This document shows positions 15,308 to 22,900 of a DNA stretch of 27,260 nucleotides, piece by piece. Below the pieces are notes generated by a model that ran no database searches, had not been told where the DNA came from, and saw only the letters and a list, made by a program, of their open reading frames with translations. Source of the stretch: Ruminococcaceae bacterium UBA3323 (GTDB taxonomy: Bacteria; Bacillota; Clostridia; Oscillospirales; Acutalibacteraceae); assembly GCA_002361935.1 (NCBI GenBank), contig DESD01000004.1, positions 1 through 27,260 of the forward strand. Direction: 5' to 3'. The stretch's first letter is position 1; every line of letters starts with the position of its first letter. The position numbers were made by a program, and so were the translations under genes.

Positions 15308-16161
15308 TTTTTTCAGTTTTTGCAAATCTGAATAACAGCGATACGGAAAAGATTGCAAGGGATATGCTGTCTGTTTTGAAGGAAACAGACTGTAAGGTGT
15401 ATTTTGAAGAAAAATATGCGGATGTTATTGCCGATGTTTGCACCGATTTTTCCGGCAGCAGTGTGCTTATGGATTTGTGTGATATTGCTGTAGTAATCGG
15501 CGGTGACGGAACAACAATGAAGATTGCCAAAAATGCTGCAATTCTCGGTAAACCGACACTTGGAATTAACGGCGGAAGGCTTGGCTTTTTAAGCGGAATA
15601 GAAAGAAATGAGCTTCATCTGTTGAAAGCTGTGGCAAACGGCGAATATCAGCTTGATGAAAGAATGATGATTAAGGCAGAAATTCTTGAAAACGGTAAAA
15701 TAACGAAAACCATTCATTGCCTGAATGATGCAATTTTTTCAAGAGGGGATTTTGCAAGGCTTATTGATATTCAGGTTTCAAGCGGCGGAAGAGAACTGCT
15801 TACAACCCGTGCCGACGGTGTTATTATTTCTACTCCTACCGGCTCAACTGCGTACAGTCTTGCTGCAGGAGGTCCTGTATTAAGTCCGAACTTGAATTGT
15901 TTTGAGGTTACATCCATATGTCCGCATTCTTTGATGGACAGAAGCATTGTTGTCGGAAGTGACAATACTCTGCTTGTTGAAATCTCAAGTGATGTTATGA
16001 ATAATGCAATTTTAACCTGTGATGGTGAAAAGCCTGTTGATATATCAACAGATACAAAGGTTGCTGTTTCCGTTTCCGAATATAAGGCAAGGCTTGTGAA
16101 GGTTAAGCCGGATAATTTTTATGAGGTTGTAAAAAAGAAAATTATTGAGAGAAGAGCGTAA
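15304..16161 (+). CDS. nadK: NAD kinase
   Basis: A 285-residue NAD kinase that phosphorylates NAD to NADP. The diagnostic GGDGTTMKIAK starts at about residue 65, followed by GINGGRLGFLSG (about 87), CLNDAIFSRGD (the conserved NE/ND segment) and TRADGVIISTPTGSTAYSLAAGGPV (about 165-190, in two adjacent motifs). Length fits the family. It overlaps tlyA by 4 bases. In Bacillus no nadK lies in this cluster, but a tlyA-nadK-argR-recN order is common in Clostridia. Confidence 0.96.
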   Translation: MIFSVFANLNNSDTEKIARDMLSVLKETDCKVYFEEKYADVIADVCTDFSGSSVLMDLCDIAVVIGGDGTTMKIAKNAAILGKPTLGINGGRLGFLSGIERNELHLLKAVANGEYQLDERMMIKAEILENGKITKTIHCLNDAIFSRGDFARLIDIQVSSGGRELLTTRADGVIISTPTGSTAYSLAAGGPVLSPNLNCFEVTSICPHSLMDRSIVVGSDNTLLVEISSDVMNNAILTCDGEKPVDISTDTKVAVSVSEYKARLVKVKPDNFYEVVKKKIIERRA

Positions 16162-16199
16162 AAGCTGTTTTTTTACTATAAAGAAAGGCTTATTGTAAA

Positions 16200-16664
16200 A
16201 TGAAAAAGAGAAGACAGGCAAAAATACTTGAAATCATAAGAAATCTTGATGTTGAAACGCAGGAGGATCTTCAGGCTCTTTTACTGGAAAATGGCTTTGA
16301 GGTTACGCAGGCAACTATTTCAAGAGATATTAAAGAATTAAGGCTTGTTAAGGAACTTTCCGAAGGCGGAAGATATGTTTATTCAACAGGTAAAAAACTC
16401 AATTCCGATTCTGTTTCCGCAAGGGCATCCGGTATTTTTATTGATTCTGTTATCAGTGTTGAAAATGCAATGAATATTGTTTGTGTTAAATGCTTTTCGG
16501 GAATGGCAGGTGCTGCCTGCGCTGCTATAGATTCAATGCAGTGGAGTGAGGTTGTAGGAACTATAGCAGGGGATGATACTATTTTTGTTCTTTGCAAAAC
16601 GGAAAATGCCGCAACAGTATTTACAGCTAATTTGGAGAAATTATTAAATGTTAAAAACGCTTAG
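16200..16664 (+). CDS. argR: Arginine repressor ArgR/AhrC
   Basis: A 154-residue transcription regulator. The N-terminal winged helix-turn-helix has RRQAKILEIIRN, ETQEDLQALLLENGF and VTQATISRDIKELRLVK (about 37-53). The C-terminal domain, which forms hexamers and binds arginine, contains GAACAAIDSMQWSEVVGTIAGDDTIFVLC (about 100-130, read as two strands), with the arginine-binding GTIAGDDT. Length is standard. It controls arginine synthesis and breakdown genes, none of which lie in this window. It is 38 bases after nadK with GAAAGG upstream and overlaps recN by 17 bases. Confidence 0.96.
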   Translation: MKKRRQAKILEIIRNLDVETQEDLQALLLENGFEVTQATISRDIKELRLVKELSEGGRYVYSTGKKLNSDSVSARASGIFIDSVISVENAMNIVCVKCFSGMAGAACAAIDSMQWSEVVGTIAGDDTIFVLCKTENAATVFTANLEKLLNVKNA

Positions 16665-18318
16665 TATTGAAAATATCGCCGTAATTGAAAAGGCACAGAT
16701 TGAATTTGATAACGGGCTCAATGTTTTAACGGGTGAAACGGGTGCAGGTAAATCCATAGTAGTTGATTCCATCAATGCAATTCTTGGTGAAAGAGCATCC
16801 CGTGAATTAGTGCGCCATGGCTCTGATTTTGCATTTGTTTCTGCTTTATTTGAAGATATTTCCGAAAATGTAAAAAGCAGGCTTGAGGAGCTTGGATACG
16901 CTGCTGAAGAAGATGATTCACTGCTTTTGACAAGGAAAATTACAGAGGCAGGAAAATCCGCCTGCAAAATAAACGGAGTGCCTGCAACGGTTTCCATATT
17001 AAAAGAAATCGGGCAGCTTCTTGTAAATATTCATGGTCAGCATGACAGTCAGTCGCTTTTAAATCCGGATTTACATTATCAGTTTGTTGATATGATGTCC
17101 GATAACCATGAAATCTTCTCTGACTATAAAGAAAGCTTTCACAAGCTGATTTCAGTACGGAGAAGGTTAAAAGCATTAGCTGATGATGAAGAGGATAAGG
17201 ACAGAGTTCTTGAATTGCTTGAATATCAGATTAAAGAGCTTGAGGAGGCTGATATTCAGCCCAATGAAAAAACAGAGCTTCTGAAAAAGAAAAAGCTTAT
17301 GGAAAGCAGTGAGGCAATGCTGCTTGCCTTGAATCATGCAAGCCTTGCATTAAGCGGAGACGATGAGTTTGACGGTGCATCAACGCTTGTTTCTTCGGCG
17401 GCAAAAGAGTTTTCCTCCGCTGTGACACTTTCAGACGGTGCTGAAAAAGTATTATCAAAGCTTAATGATATCAGCGAAGAAATGGAAGAGGTTAAGGATT
17501 TAATCAGTTCGGAAATTTCTTCATTTGAATTTGACGAGCATGAAAGAGAGCAGGTAGAGGAAAGGCTTGATTTGCTTTACAGGCTTAGTCTTAAATATGG
17601 CAATACCGAGCAGGAAATGCTTGCTTTTCTTGAAAATGCACGTGAAAAAAGAAATGCCGTATTATTTAATGATGAAGAGCTTGAAAAGCTTACCATTCAG
17701 TATGATGTGCTTCTTGATGAGGTTATGAAAAAGGCACAGAGGCTTTCAGATTACAGGAAAAAGCTTGCAAAGACCTTTGAAGAAAATGTGAAAGAACAGC
17801 TTGAATTTCTTGATATGCCTAAAATCAAATTTATTGTTCATTTTGAGAAGGGAAACCTCTCTTCAAACGGCTTTGATAAAATAGAATTTTTGATATCCAC
17901 CAATCCGGGAGAGCCTGCAAAGCCTCTTGCAAAAATAGCATCAGGCGGCGAGCTTTCCAGAATTATGCTTGCAATTAAGAACGTTATCGTGCATAATGAT
18001 ACAATCGGTACTTTAATTTTTGATGAAATTGATACTGGCGTTTCCGGCAGAGCAAGCAGAAAAATCGGCTTGAAGCTTAAAGCGGTTTCAAAAGAAACAC
18101 AGGTTATAACCGTAACGCATTCCGCGCAGATTGCTTCGGCTGCCGATAAGCATTTCCTGATTCAAAAGGATTTTGATAACAATAAAACATACACAAAGGT
18201 TTCTTCTCTTGATTTTGAGGGCAGAAAAAAAGAACTTGCCCGCATTATGGGCGGTCTTAATGTAACGGCTACACTTCTGAGGAGTGCGGAAGAAATGCTT
18301 TTGGCTGATTTGGAGTAG
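16648..18318 (+). CDS. recN: DNA repair protein RecN
   Basis: A 556-residue SMC-like ATPase acting at DNA double-strand breaks. Residues 1-15 read MLKTLSIENIAVIEK, then Walker A GETGAGKSI (about 29-37), a Q-loop region with VNIHGQHDSQSLLNP (about 127-141) and a long coiled-coil middle (about 160-380). The C-terminal signature ASGGELSRIMLAIK and Walker B TLIFDEIDTGVSGRAS (about 455-470) close the ATP site. Length is typical. The start lies within argR in another frame, suggesting coupling, as in the conserved argR-recN pair. No LexA-type operator can be placed because the promoter is far upstream. Confidence 0.97.
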   Translation: MLKTLSIENIAVIEKAQIEFDNGLNVLTGETGAGKSIVVDSINAILGERASRELVRHGSDFAFVSALFEDISENVKSRLEELGYAAEEDDSLLLTRKITEAGKSACKINGVPATVSILKEIGQLLVNIHGQHDSQSLLNPDLHYQFVDMMSDNHEIFSDYKESFHKLISVRRRLKALADDEEDKDRVLELLEYQIKELEEADIQPNEKTELLKKKKLMESSEAMLLALNHASLALSGDDEFDGASTLVSSAAKEFSSAVTLSDGAEKVLSKLNDISEEMEEVKDLISSEISSFEFDEHEREQVEERLDLLYRLSLKYGNTEQEMLAFLENAREKRNAVLFNDEELEKLTIQYDVLLDEVMKKAQRLSDYRKKLAKTFEENVKEQLEFLDMPKIKFIVHFEKGNLSSNGFDKIEFLISTNPGEPAKPLAKIASGGELSRIMLAIKNVIVHNDTIGTLIFDEIDTGVSGRASRKIGLKLKAVSKETQVITVTHSAQIASAADKHFLIQKDFDNNKTYTKVSSLDFEGRKKELARIMGGLNVTATLLRSAEEMLLADLE

Positions 18319-18320
18319 TT

Positions 18321-18368
18321 ATGGGCTTTAATAAAGAACAGATGATAAAAAACGGAACTTGCTTCTAA
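18321..18368 (+). CDS. Possible 15-residue peptide between recN and tyrS
   Basis: An ATG two bases after the recN stop, with GGAG 5 bases upstream (inside the recN end), opens a 15-codon frame MGFNKEQMIKNGTCF and then TAA. It may be a leftover N-terminus of a lost gene, a coupled leader peptide, or chance. It does not match anything I recognise. Confidence 0.25.
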   Translation: MGFNKEQMIKNGTCF

Positions 18369-18387
18369 TATTTTTTTATAATATTTT
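18359..18387 (+). promoter_or_regulatory. Candidate promoter region of tyrS
   Basis: A perfect TATAAT at 18377-18382 lies in a T-rich stretch; no good -35 is found 16-18 bases upstream of it. Alternatively TTGCTT (18359-18364), 17 bases and TATTTT (18382-18387) form a promoter with full spacing but weaker hexamers. Either would leave a leader far too short for a T-box, so tyrS is not controlled by that device here. Confidence 0.45.
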
Positions 18388-18393
18388 AGCTTT

Positions 18394-18398
18394 GGAGG
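18394..18398 (+). promoter_or_regulatory. Ribosome binding site deciding the tyrS start
   Basis: GGAGG sits 8 bases before the ATG at 18407. The longer open frame from 18359 would add 16 hydrophobic residues without a binding site and is not a real N-terminus. Confidence 0.85.
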
Positions 18399-18406
18399 AT
18401 TTTTTA

Positions 18407-19627
18407 ATGGGAGTTTATGAAGATTTAAAAGAAAGAGGTCTTATCGCACAGGTAACGGATGAAGAGCAGATAAGAGAACTTGTAAATACAGGAAAGGCTG
18501 TTTTTTATATTGGTTTTGACCCAACTGCCGATTCCCTTCACGTAGGGCATTTTATGGCACTTACGCTGATGAAAAGGCTGCAGGAGGCAGGAAATAAGCC
18601 GATTGCACTTATTGGCGGCGGTACTGCCATGATTGGTGATCCAAGCGGTAAAACAGATATGCGCCAGATGATGACTAAGGAAACCATTCAGCATAATTGT
18701 GATTGCTTTAAAAAGCAGATGTCTAAATTCATTGATTTTTCCGATGATAAGGCACTTATGGTTAACAATGCAGATTGGCTTCTTGACCTCAATTATGTAG
18801 ATGTGCTCCGTGAGGTCGGCGCTTGCTTTTCCGTAAACCGCATGCTTGCTGCCGAATGCTATAAGCAAAGAATGGAAAGGGGGCTTTCCTTCCTTGAATT
18901 CAACTATATGATTATGCAGAGCTACGATTTCTATTCTCTTTATCAGAAATACGGCTGTAACCTTCAGTTCGGTGGGGATGATCAATGGTCCAATATGATT
19001 GGCGGTATGGAGCTTGTAAGAAGAAAGCTTGGCGGTGATGCCAATGCCATGACAATCACCCTGCTGCTTAATTCAGACGGTAAAAAAATGGGTAAAACAG
19101 AAAAGGGTGCTGTTTGGCTTGATCCTGAAAAAACCTCCCCGTATGAGTTTTATCAGTATTGGCGTAATGTTGACGACAGTGATGTTATTAAGTGTATGAA
19201 GCTTTTAACTTTTCTGCCGCTCGAAGAAATTGCCGAATATGAAAAGCTTGAGGGTGCTGAACTGAATAAAGCTAAAGAGGTTCTTGCATATGAATTAACA
19301 AAGCTGGTTCATAATAAAGAGGAAGCGGATAAGGCAGATGCAGCTGCAAAGGCTCTTTTCGGCGGCGGCGCAGATACCTCAAATATGCCGACTACTGTTT
19401 TAACGGATGACGATTTTACCGACGGCTCGGTTTCTGTTCTTGATATGATGGTTATGGCCGGTATTATCAAATCAAAGGGTGAGGGCAGACGCCTTATAAC
19501 ACAGGGCGGAGTTTCCCTTAATGATGAAAAGATAACAGACCCTTATTTTACTCTGACAAAAGCAGATTTTGATAAAGAAATCATCATTAAAAAAGGCAAA
19601 AAGGTATTCCATAAATTCAGCTTGTAA
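18407..19627 (+). CDS. tyrS: Tyrosyl-tRNA synthetase
   Basis: A 406-residue class I aminoacyl-tRNA synthetase charging tRNA-Tyr. Motifs: YIGFDPTADSLHVGHF with the HIGH-type HVGH at 45-48, ALIGGGTAMIGDPSGKTDMR, QFGGDDQWSNMIGG (tyrosine and ATP site), and the KMSKS-type loop KMGKT at 227-231. A C-terminal S4-like domain (about 340-400, with LDMMVMAGIIKSKGEGRR and GGVSLNDEKI) binds the tRNA. Length and motifs match the TyrS type rather than TyrZ. It has its own promoter and terminator, so it is probably a single-gene unit. In Bacillus the position behind recN is held by spoIVB and spo0A. Confidence 0.97.
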   Translation: MGVYEDLKERGLIAQVTDEEQIRELVNTGKAVFYIGFDPTADSLHVGHFMALTLMKRLQEAGNKPIALIGGGTAMIGDPSGKTDMRQMMTKETIQHNCDCFKKQMSKFIDFSDDKALMVNNADWLLDLNYVDVLREVGACFSVNRMLAAECYKQRMERGLSFLEFNYMIMQSYDFYSLYQKYGCNLQFGGDDQWSNMIGGMELVRRKLGGDANAMTITLLLNSDGKKMGKTEKGAVWLDPEKTSPYEFYQYWRNVDDSDVIKCMKLLTFLPLEEIAEYEKLEGAELNKAKEVLAYELTKLVHNKEEADKADAAAKALFGGGADTSNMPTTVLTDDDFTDGSVSVLDMMVMAGIIKSKGEGRRLITQGGVSLNDEKITDPYFTLTKADFDKEIIIKKGKKVFHKFSL

Positions 19628-19634
19628 AAATTTT

Positions 19635-19674
19635 AAATCCCTGTTGATATCTCAAGTATCAGCAGGGATTTTTT
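19635..19674 (+). terminator. Intrinsic terminator of tyrS
   Basis: A 15-bp stem with a single G-U pair: the left arm 19635-19649 (AAATCCCTGTTGATA) pairs with 19657-19671 around a 7-base loop, and the T run extends to 19674. It cleanly separates the housekeeping block from the accessory block. Confidence 0.92.
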
Positions 19675-19675
19675 G

Positions 19676-19705
19676 TTGGACTTTTATATATGCTTATGTT
19701 ATCAT
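19676..19705 (+). promoter_or_regulatory. Candidate promoter of the accessory gene run
   Basis: TATCAT (19700-19705, five of six consensus bases) is preceded by TGT, an extended -10, with a weak -35 TTGGAC (19676-19681) 18 bases upstream. It starts right behind the tyrS terminator and is the only visible promoter before the tightly packed genes that follow. Confidence 0.5.
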
Positions 19706-19725
19706 AAAAATAATGAGGGAGTTAT

Positions 19726-20760
19726 ATGAAAGAGTACATATGTAAAATTGCTGATGTTGATGAAATGGAACGCAAGTGGAATGATGAAATTAAAAAGCAC
19801 AAAAGTCGGAATTGGAAAATATGGAAAGCAGAATCAATAGAGCGTGTTAAGAATGAAGATAGCATTGTTTATTACGGCATATTAAATGGCAAAATCATAT
19901 GCGAAGCTACCGCTATGTTTGATAAAAGTATTGTCCAGAACGGTGATGGTTTAGTTGACGAAAAAACTGTTTATCTCTGTGCTTTTCGTACTGTTGAAAA
20001 ATATCGGGGTAAAGGCTATTTTTCAAAATTATTCCGCTTTATGATTGATGATTTAAAAAGCAGAGGTTATGAAAAGTTTACCTTAGGCATTGAGCCTGAA
20101 GAAACAAATAATCTGAAAATATATCAGCATTTAGGTTTTAATGAATTTATAAAATCAGCCCGGGAAACCTATCCCGACGGAACGGTGATTGATGTTGATT
20201 ATTATAGAATGGAAGAGTTCGTATTGAATAGCATATATGCGTATCATGTTGTTACTGAAAAACCGATGCATATAGGTCAGCATATCATTTTTGACGAAAA
20301 TCATCACAATGGCGTCTGGAAAAGAGTGAATGAAAAGCTCGATATTGTAGGGGACATTTATAATAATCCTGAAAAGTACAAGAATACTGAATTTGAACAC
20401 CATACTTCTGTGGCATTAAGAGAGCTTGCATTAGAAAAAGTAAGAGTTGATAAATATCCTAATTATCCGTCAAGAATGGCTTGTTTGTATGTTTCAAAAA
20501 CTCTTGAAGAAGCAGAAAAATGGTTTGATTATTTTATAAGCTTAGGCAGACCGACTTTTCAGATTGTAAAATTAAAGGTCAATGGCAATGTGTTTTACGG
20601 TGATGCTGAAAAATGCTTTGACGGCAGATTAACAGAAAAAGAAAATCTTATCCTTGCCGAAAAGTATTGGAAGAATAAGGATTTTGATAAAAATTCAATT
20701 ATTGAAATGCTTGTGGACGGTGATATTGAGGTTATAGATATAGTGGAGGTAAACCAATGA
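19726..20760 (+). CDS. GNAT acetyltransferase fused to a DUF2441-like domain
   Basis: A 344-residue two-domain protein. Residues 1-~165 form a GNAT N-acetyltransferase, with the acetyl-CoA loop in RTVEKYRGKGYFSKLFRF (about 86-103) and a closing strand NLKIYQHLGFNEF. Residues ~170-344 begin IYAYHVVTEKPMHIGQHIIFDE and include HHTSVALRELALEKVR and YPSRMACLYVSKTLEEAEKW. They continue with RPTFQIVKLKVNGNVFYGDA. This matches my memory of the DUF2441 family, of unknown function. The opening yHxxT/G pattern is reminiscent of small ADP-ribosyltransferases, which is inference. The SD is AGGGAG, 4 bases before the ATG. First gene of the accessory run; overlaps the next gene as ATGA. Substrate unknown. 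Confidence 0.7.
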   Translation: MKEYICKIADVDEMERKWNDEIKKHKSRNWKIWKAESIERVKNEDSIVYYGILNGKIICEATAMFDKSIVQNGDGLVDEKTVYLCAFRTVEKYRGKGYFSKLFRFMIDDLKSRGYEKFTLGIEPEETNNLKIYQHLGFNEFIKSARETYPDGTVIDVDYYRMEEFVLNSIYAYHVVTEKPMHIGQHIIFDENHHNGVWKRVNEKLDIVGDIYNNPEKYKNTEFEHHTSVALRELALEKVRVDKYPNYPSRMACLYVSKTLEEAEKWFDYFISLGRPTFQIVKLKVNGNVFYGDAEKCFDGRLTEKENLILAEKYWKNKDFDKNSIIEMLVDGDIEVIDIVEVNQ

Positions 20761-21425
20761 TCAATATTTTGCTTGAAGGATATGACATAAACGCCCCTTA
20801 TCTTTATGATGACCTGAAGCAATATATATTGCCGGCTGCTTCGGTTGCAGTAGTGGCTTTTTCTTTTCGTGACAGCGAGGTTAAAAATTCAGCAGACTGG
20901 AATTTGTTGTACAGTAAAGAAAAAGGTATTTATTATGATGGCATAGTCGGCAGTTTTACTGCCTACGGAATATCGGAAAATCATATTGCATTTGTAAACT
21001 ATTTTGAGGATACAAAGGAATCTGCCGGGCAAAAAATTGAAAAAGCGGATATTCTTTATTTCACCGGCGGTCGTCCCGACAGAATGATGGATAGAATTAA
21101 AGAGTTTGATTTAGCGGATGTGTTAAGAAAACATAACGGAATCGTTATGGGATATAGTGCAGGCGCAGTTATTCAGTTATCTGAATATCATATATCACCT
21201 GATAAGGACTATAAAGAATTTCAATACTATAACGGATTGGGATATTTAGACGATTTTTATTTGGAGGTTCACTACAGAAATACGAAAGTACAAAATAAAG
21301 CGATTCATCGTGTGTTATCTGAAAGAGGTAAAACAGTTTATGCAACTGCTTTTATGTCCGGTGCTGTTATCGTAGATAACGGCAATGTTAAACTGCTTGG
21401 TAATGTAAAAACTTTTAAAAAGTAG
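20757..21425 (+). CDS. Peptidase S51 (dipeptidase E)-like class I glutamine amidotransferase-fold protein
   Basis: A 222-residue protein with the S51 pattern: YFTGGRPDRMMDRIKEFDL (about 101-119), the nucleophile elbow GYSAGAVI with catalytic Ser134, and a likely catalytic His172 in LEVHYRNTK. S51 enzymes cleave N-terminal aspartyl dipeptides or related small substrates in the cytoplasm, though many members lack a known substrate. It has no signal peptide. It is translationally coupled to the upstream GNAT fusion (ATGA), so the two probably act together. TGGAGGT precedes the ATG by 8 bases. Confidence 0.75.
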   Translation: MINILLEGYDINAPYLYDDLKQYILPAASVAVVAFSFRDSEVKNSADWNLLYSKEKGIYYDGIVGSFTAYGISENHIAFVNYFEDTKESAGQKIEKADILYFTGGRPDRMMDRIKEFDLADVLRKHNGIVMGYSAGAVIQLSEYHISPDKDYKEFQYYNGLGYLDDFYLEVHYRNTKVQNKAIHRVLSERGKTVYATAFMSGAVIVDNGNVKLLGNVKTFKK

Positions 21426-21436
21426 GAGTTTCAATT

Positions 21437-21847
21437 ATGGTGGAAATAAGATATGCAGTTATGGCAGATAAAGAATTGCTGTTAAGCAAAGACAGTCATA
21501 TTAAGGAAAGTATTTGGAAAGACTCAATAAATAATAATCGTGAAATTATTATGCTTGTTGACGACAAATTCGTAGGCTGGCTCAGATGGAATTTATTCTG
21601 GGATAAAATTCCGTTTATGAATATGCTTTATCTTCTTGAGGAATATCGTGGCAAGGGTTACGGTACACGAATGGTGGAATTCTGGGAAAGTGAAATGATA
21701 AAACGCGGCTATGATAAGGTCATGACCTCATCACAGGCTAATGAATCTGCACAGCATTTTTACAGAAAGCTCGGCTATCGGGATGCAGGCGGTTTCTTTC
21801 CGTTCTGTAATGTTTTTGAGATTGTATTTACAAAGGAATTAAAATGA
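21437..21847 (+). CDS. GNAT-family N-acetyltransferase
   Basis: A 136-residue single-domain GNAT enzyme. The central strands VDDKFVGWLRWNLFWDKIPF lead into the acetyl-CoA binding motif LLEEYRGKGYGTRMVEFWE (about 73-91). NESAQHFYRKLGYRDAGGFF (about 109-128) closes the fold. TAGGAG lies upstream, 11 bases after the previous stop. Overlaps the next gene as ATGA. The substrate cannot be told from sequence. Confidence 0.85.
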   Translation: MVEIRYAVMADKELLLSKDSHIKESIWKDSINNNREIIMLVDDKFVGWLRWNLFWDKIPFMNMLYLLEEYRGKGYGTRMVEFWESEMIKRGYDKVMTSSQANESAQHFYRKLGYRDAGGFFPFCNVFEIVFTKELK

Positions 21848-22392
21848 ACAGATTAGAACAGGCAAATCGTATTTTATATGATTTGGGATTGCTGAATGAG
21901 TTAAATAAGTATGGAACACCGCATATTATTGGCAGTTATAAAATGAATTTAATGGCATGGAATGATTTGGATATTGATGTTGAAAATGAATTTATGTCAT
22001 TGGATAAACTTTATCAAGTCACAAATTATATATTAAATAATTTCAATCCAACTTGGTATGAAGCTAAAGAAGAAATCAATGAACAGGGAAGTAAAGTATG
22101 GTTTCATGGTTTTGAGTTTTATTTGGATAATGAACTTTGGAATGTTGATATATGGTTTTTAGATAAAGATGATATTGAAAAGGCAGAAAAGTATTGTGAT
22201 GATATATCAGTAAAAATTAGTGAAAACGAACAGCTAAGAACAGCAATTATAGATATTAAGCAGGAGTTAATTAGCAAAAATCTGTATTCATTTGATAAAT
22301 ATACAAGCATGGATGTTTATAATGCTGTTATCAATAAAGGTATTATAAATATAGAGGGTTTCATTAGAATACATAGTAGGAACAGGGAGTAA
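21844..22392 (+). CDS. Putative nucleotidyltransferase-fold protein
   Basis: A 182-residue protein that I do not recognise as a named gene. It carries a full nucleotidyltransferase signature hG[GS]x9Dh[DE]h: I29-G30-S31, nine residues, then D41-L-D43-I, with a third acidic residue likely at D102 in NVDIWF. Antibiotic nucleotidyltransferases, minimal NTases of toxin-antitoxin pairs and tRNA-related enzymes share this fold. The helical C-terminal part (about 110-182) is unlike MNT/HEPN partners I know, and no HEPN gene lies next door. The DNA is visibly more AT-rich than the housekeeping block, hinting at transfer. It overlaps the GNAT gene as ATGA and is followed 4 bases later by the next gene. 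Confidence 0.6.
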   Translation: MNRLEQANRILYDLGLLNELNKYGTPHIIGSYKMNLMAWNDLDIDVENEFMSLDKLYQVTNYILNNFNPTWYEAKEEINEQGSKVWFHGFEFYLDNELWNVDIWFLDKDDIEKAEKYCDDISVKISENEQLRTAIIDIKQELISKNLYSFDKYTSMDVYNAVINKGIINIEGFIRIHSRNRE

Positions 22393-22396
22393 CGTT

Positions 22397-22900
22397 TTGG
22401 ATAATGAATTTAAAAGCATAACAAAAATCATCGGCTATACCTTTCCATCCGGTTTAAAAGAAAGTACTTTAGATTTTTTATCTTATCTGAATTCCAAAGC
22501 ATTAACCTTTGAGCGACTGTTCGGATATTGGAAAAATCAGTTTTATTATTCAGTGAAATACAATAATGAAAGTGTATGTTATATTTTGCTGAACGGCACA
22601 GGAGATGAACAGCAATTTGCTCCGCTGACTGTTTGGAGTGACGATAGTGGCTCAGATTGGTATAAGAATTATCCTTTAGATAATAAATCAGAAGAAATTG
22701 CATGGAATAATATTGATTTTTGTGTTCATTGCGGTTCGTGTCCGGGAGGTACAAAAAAGATTGTATTCGGCAGAGAATTTAATAATATTTGCAGAACTAC
22801 ATTCAGATTTACAAACCCGAATGAAAAAGAGTTTGCATTAATAAAAGTTTTGATAAATGCCAGGATAGAAAATATAAAAGGACAATGCATTTATGATTAA
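22397..22900 (+). CDS. Protein of unknown function with CxxCxxC motif
   Basis: A 167-residue soluble protein without recognisable family. The N-terminal part has WKNQFYYSVKYNNESVCYILLNG (about 46-68, two strands), then a polar stretch SDDSGSDWYKNY. Cysteines C109, C112 and C115 in CVHCGSCPGG follow, with a fourth, C132, in NNICRTTFRF; these could bind a metal. It begins with TTG, 7 bases behind GGGAG, the only start that uses this binding site. It overlaps the next GNAT gene by 8 bases. It may be an effector-binding-like or metal-binding domain; I assign no function. Confidence 0.6.
   Translation: MDNEFKSITKIIGYTFPSGLKESTLDFLSYLNSKALTFERLFGYWKNQFYYSVKYNNESVCYILLNGTGDEQQFAPLTVWSDDSGSDWYKNYPLDNKSEEIAWNNIDFCVHCGSCPGGTKKIVFGREFNNICRTTFRFTNPNEKEFALIKVLINARIENIKGQCIYD

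Noticed and set aside
18359..18406. Longer tyrS start adding 16 residues (MLLIFFYNILALEDFL)
   Set aside because: No binding site in front, overlaps the promoter region, and GGAGG fits the ATG at 18407.
18425..18985. A 186-codon minus-strand open frame inside tyrS
   Set aside because: It lies wholly opposite tyrS, a firmly identified gene, and has no family-like motifs.
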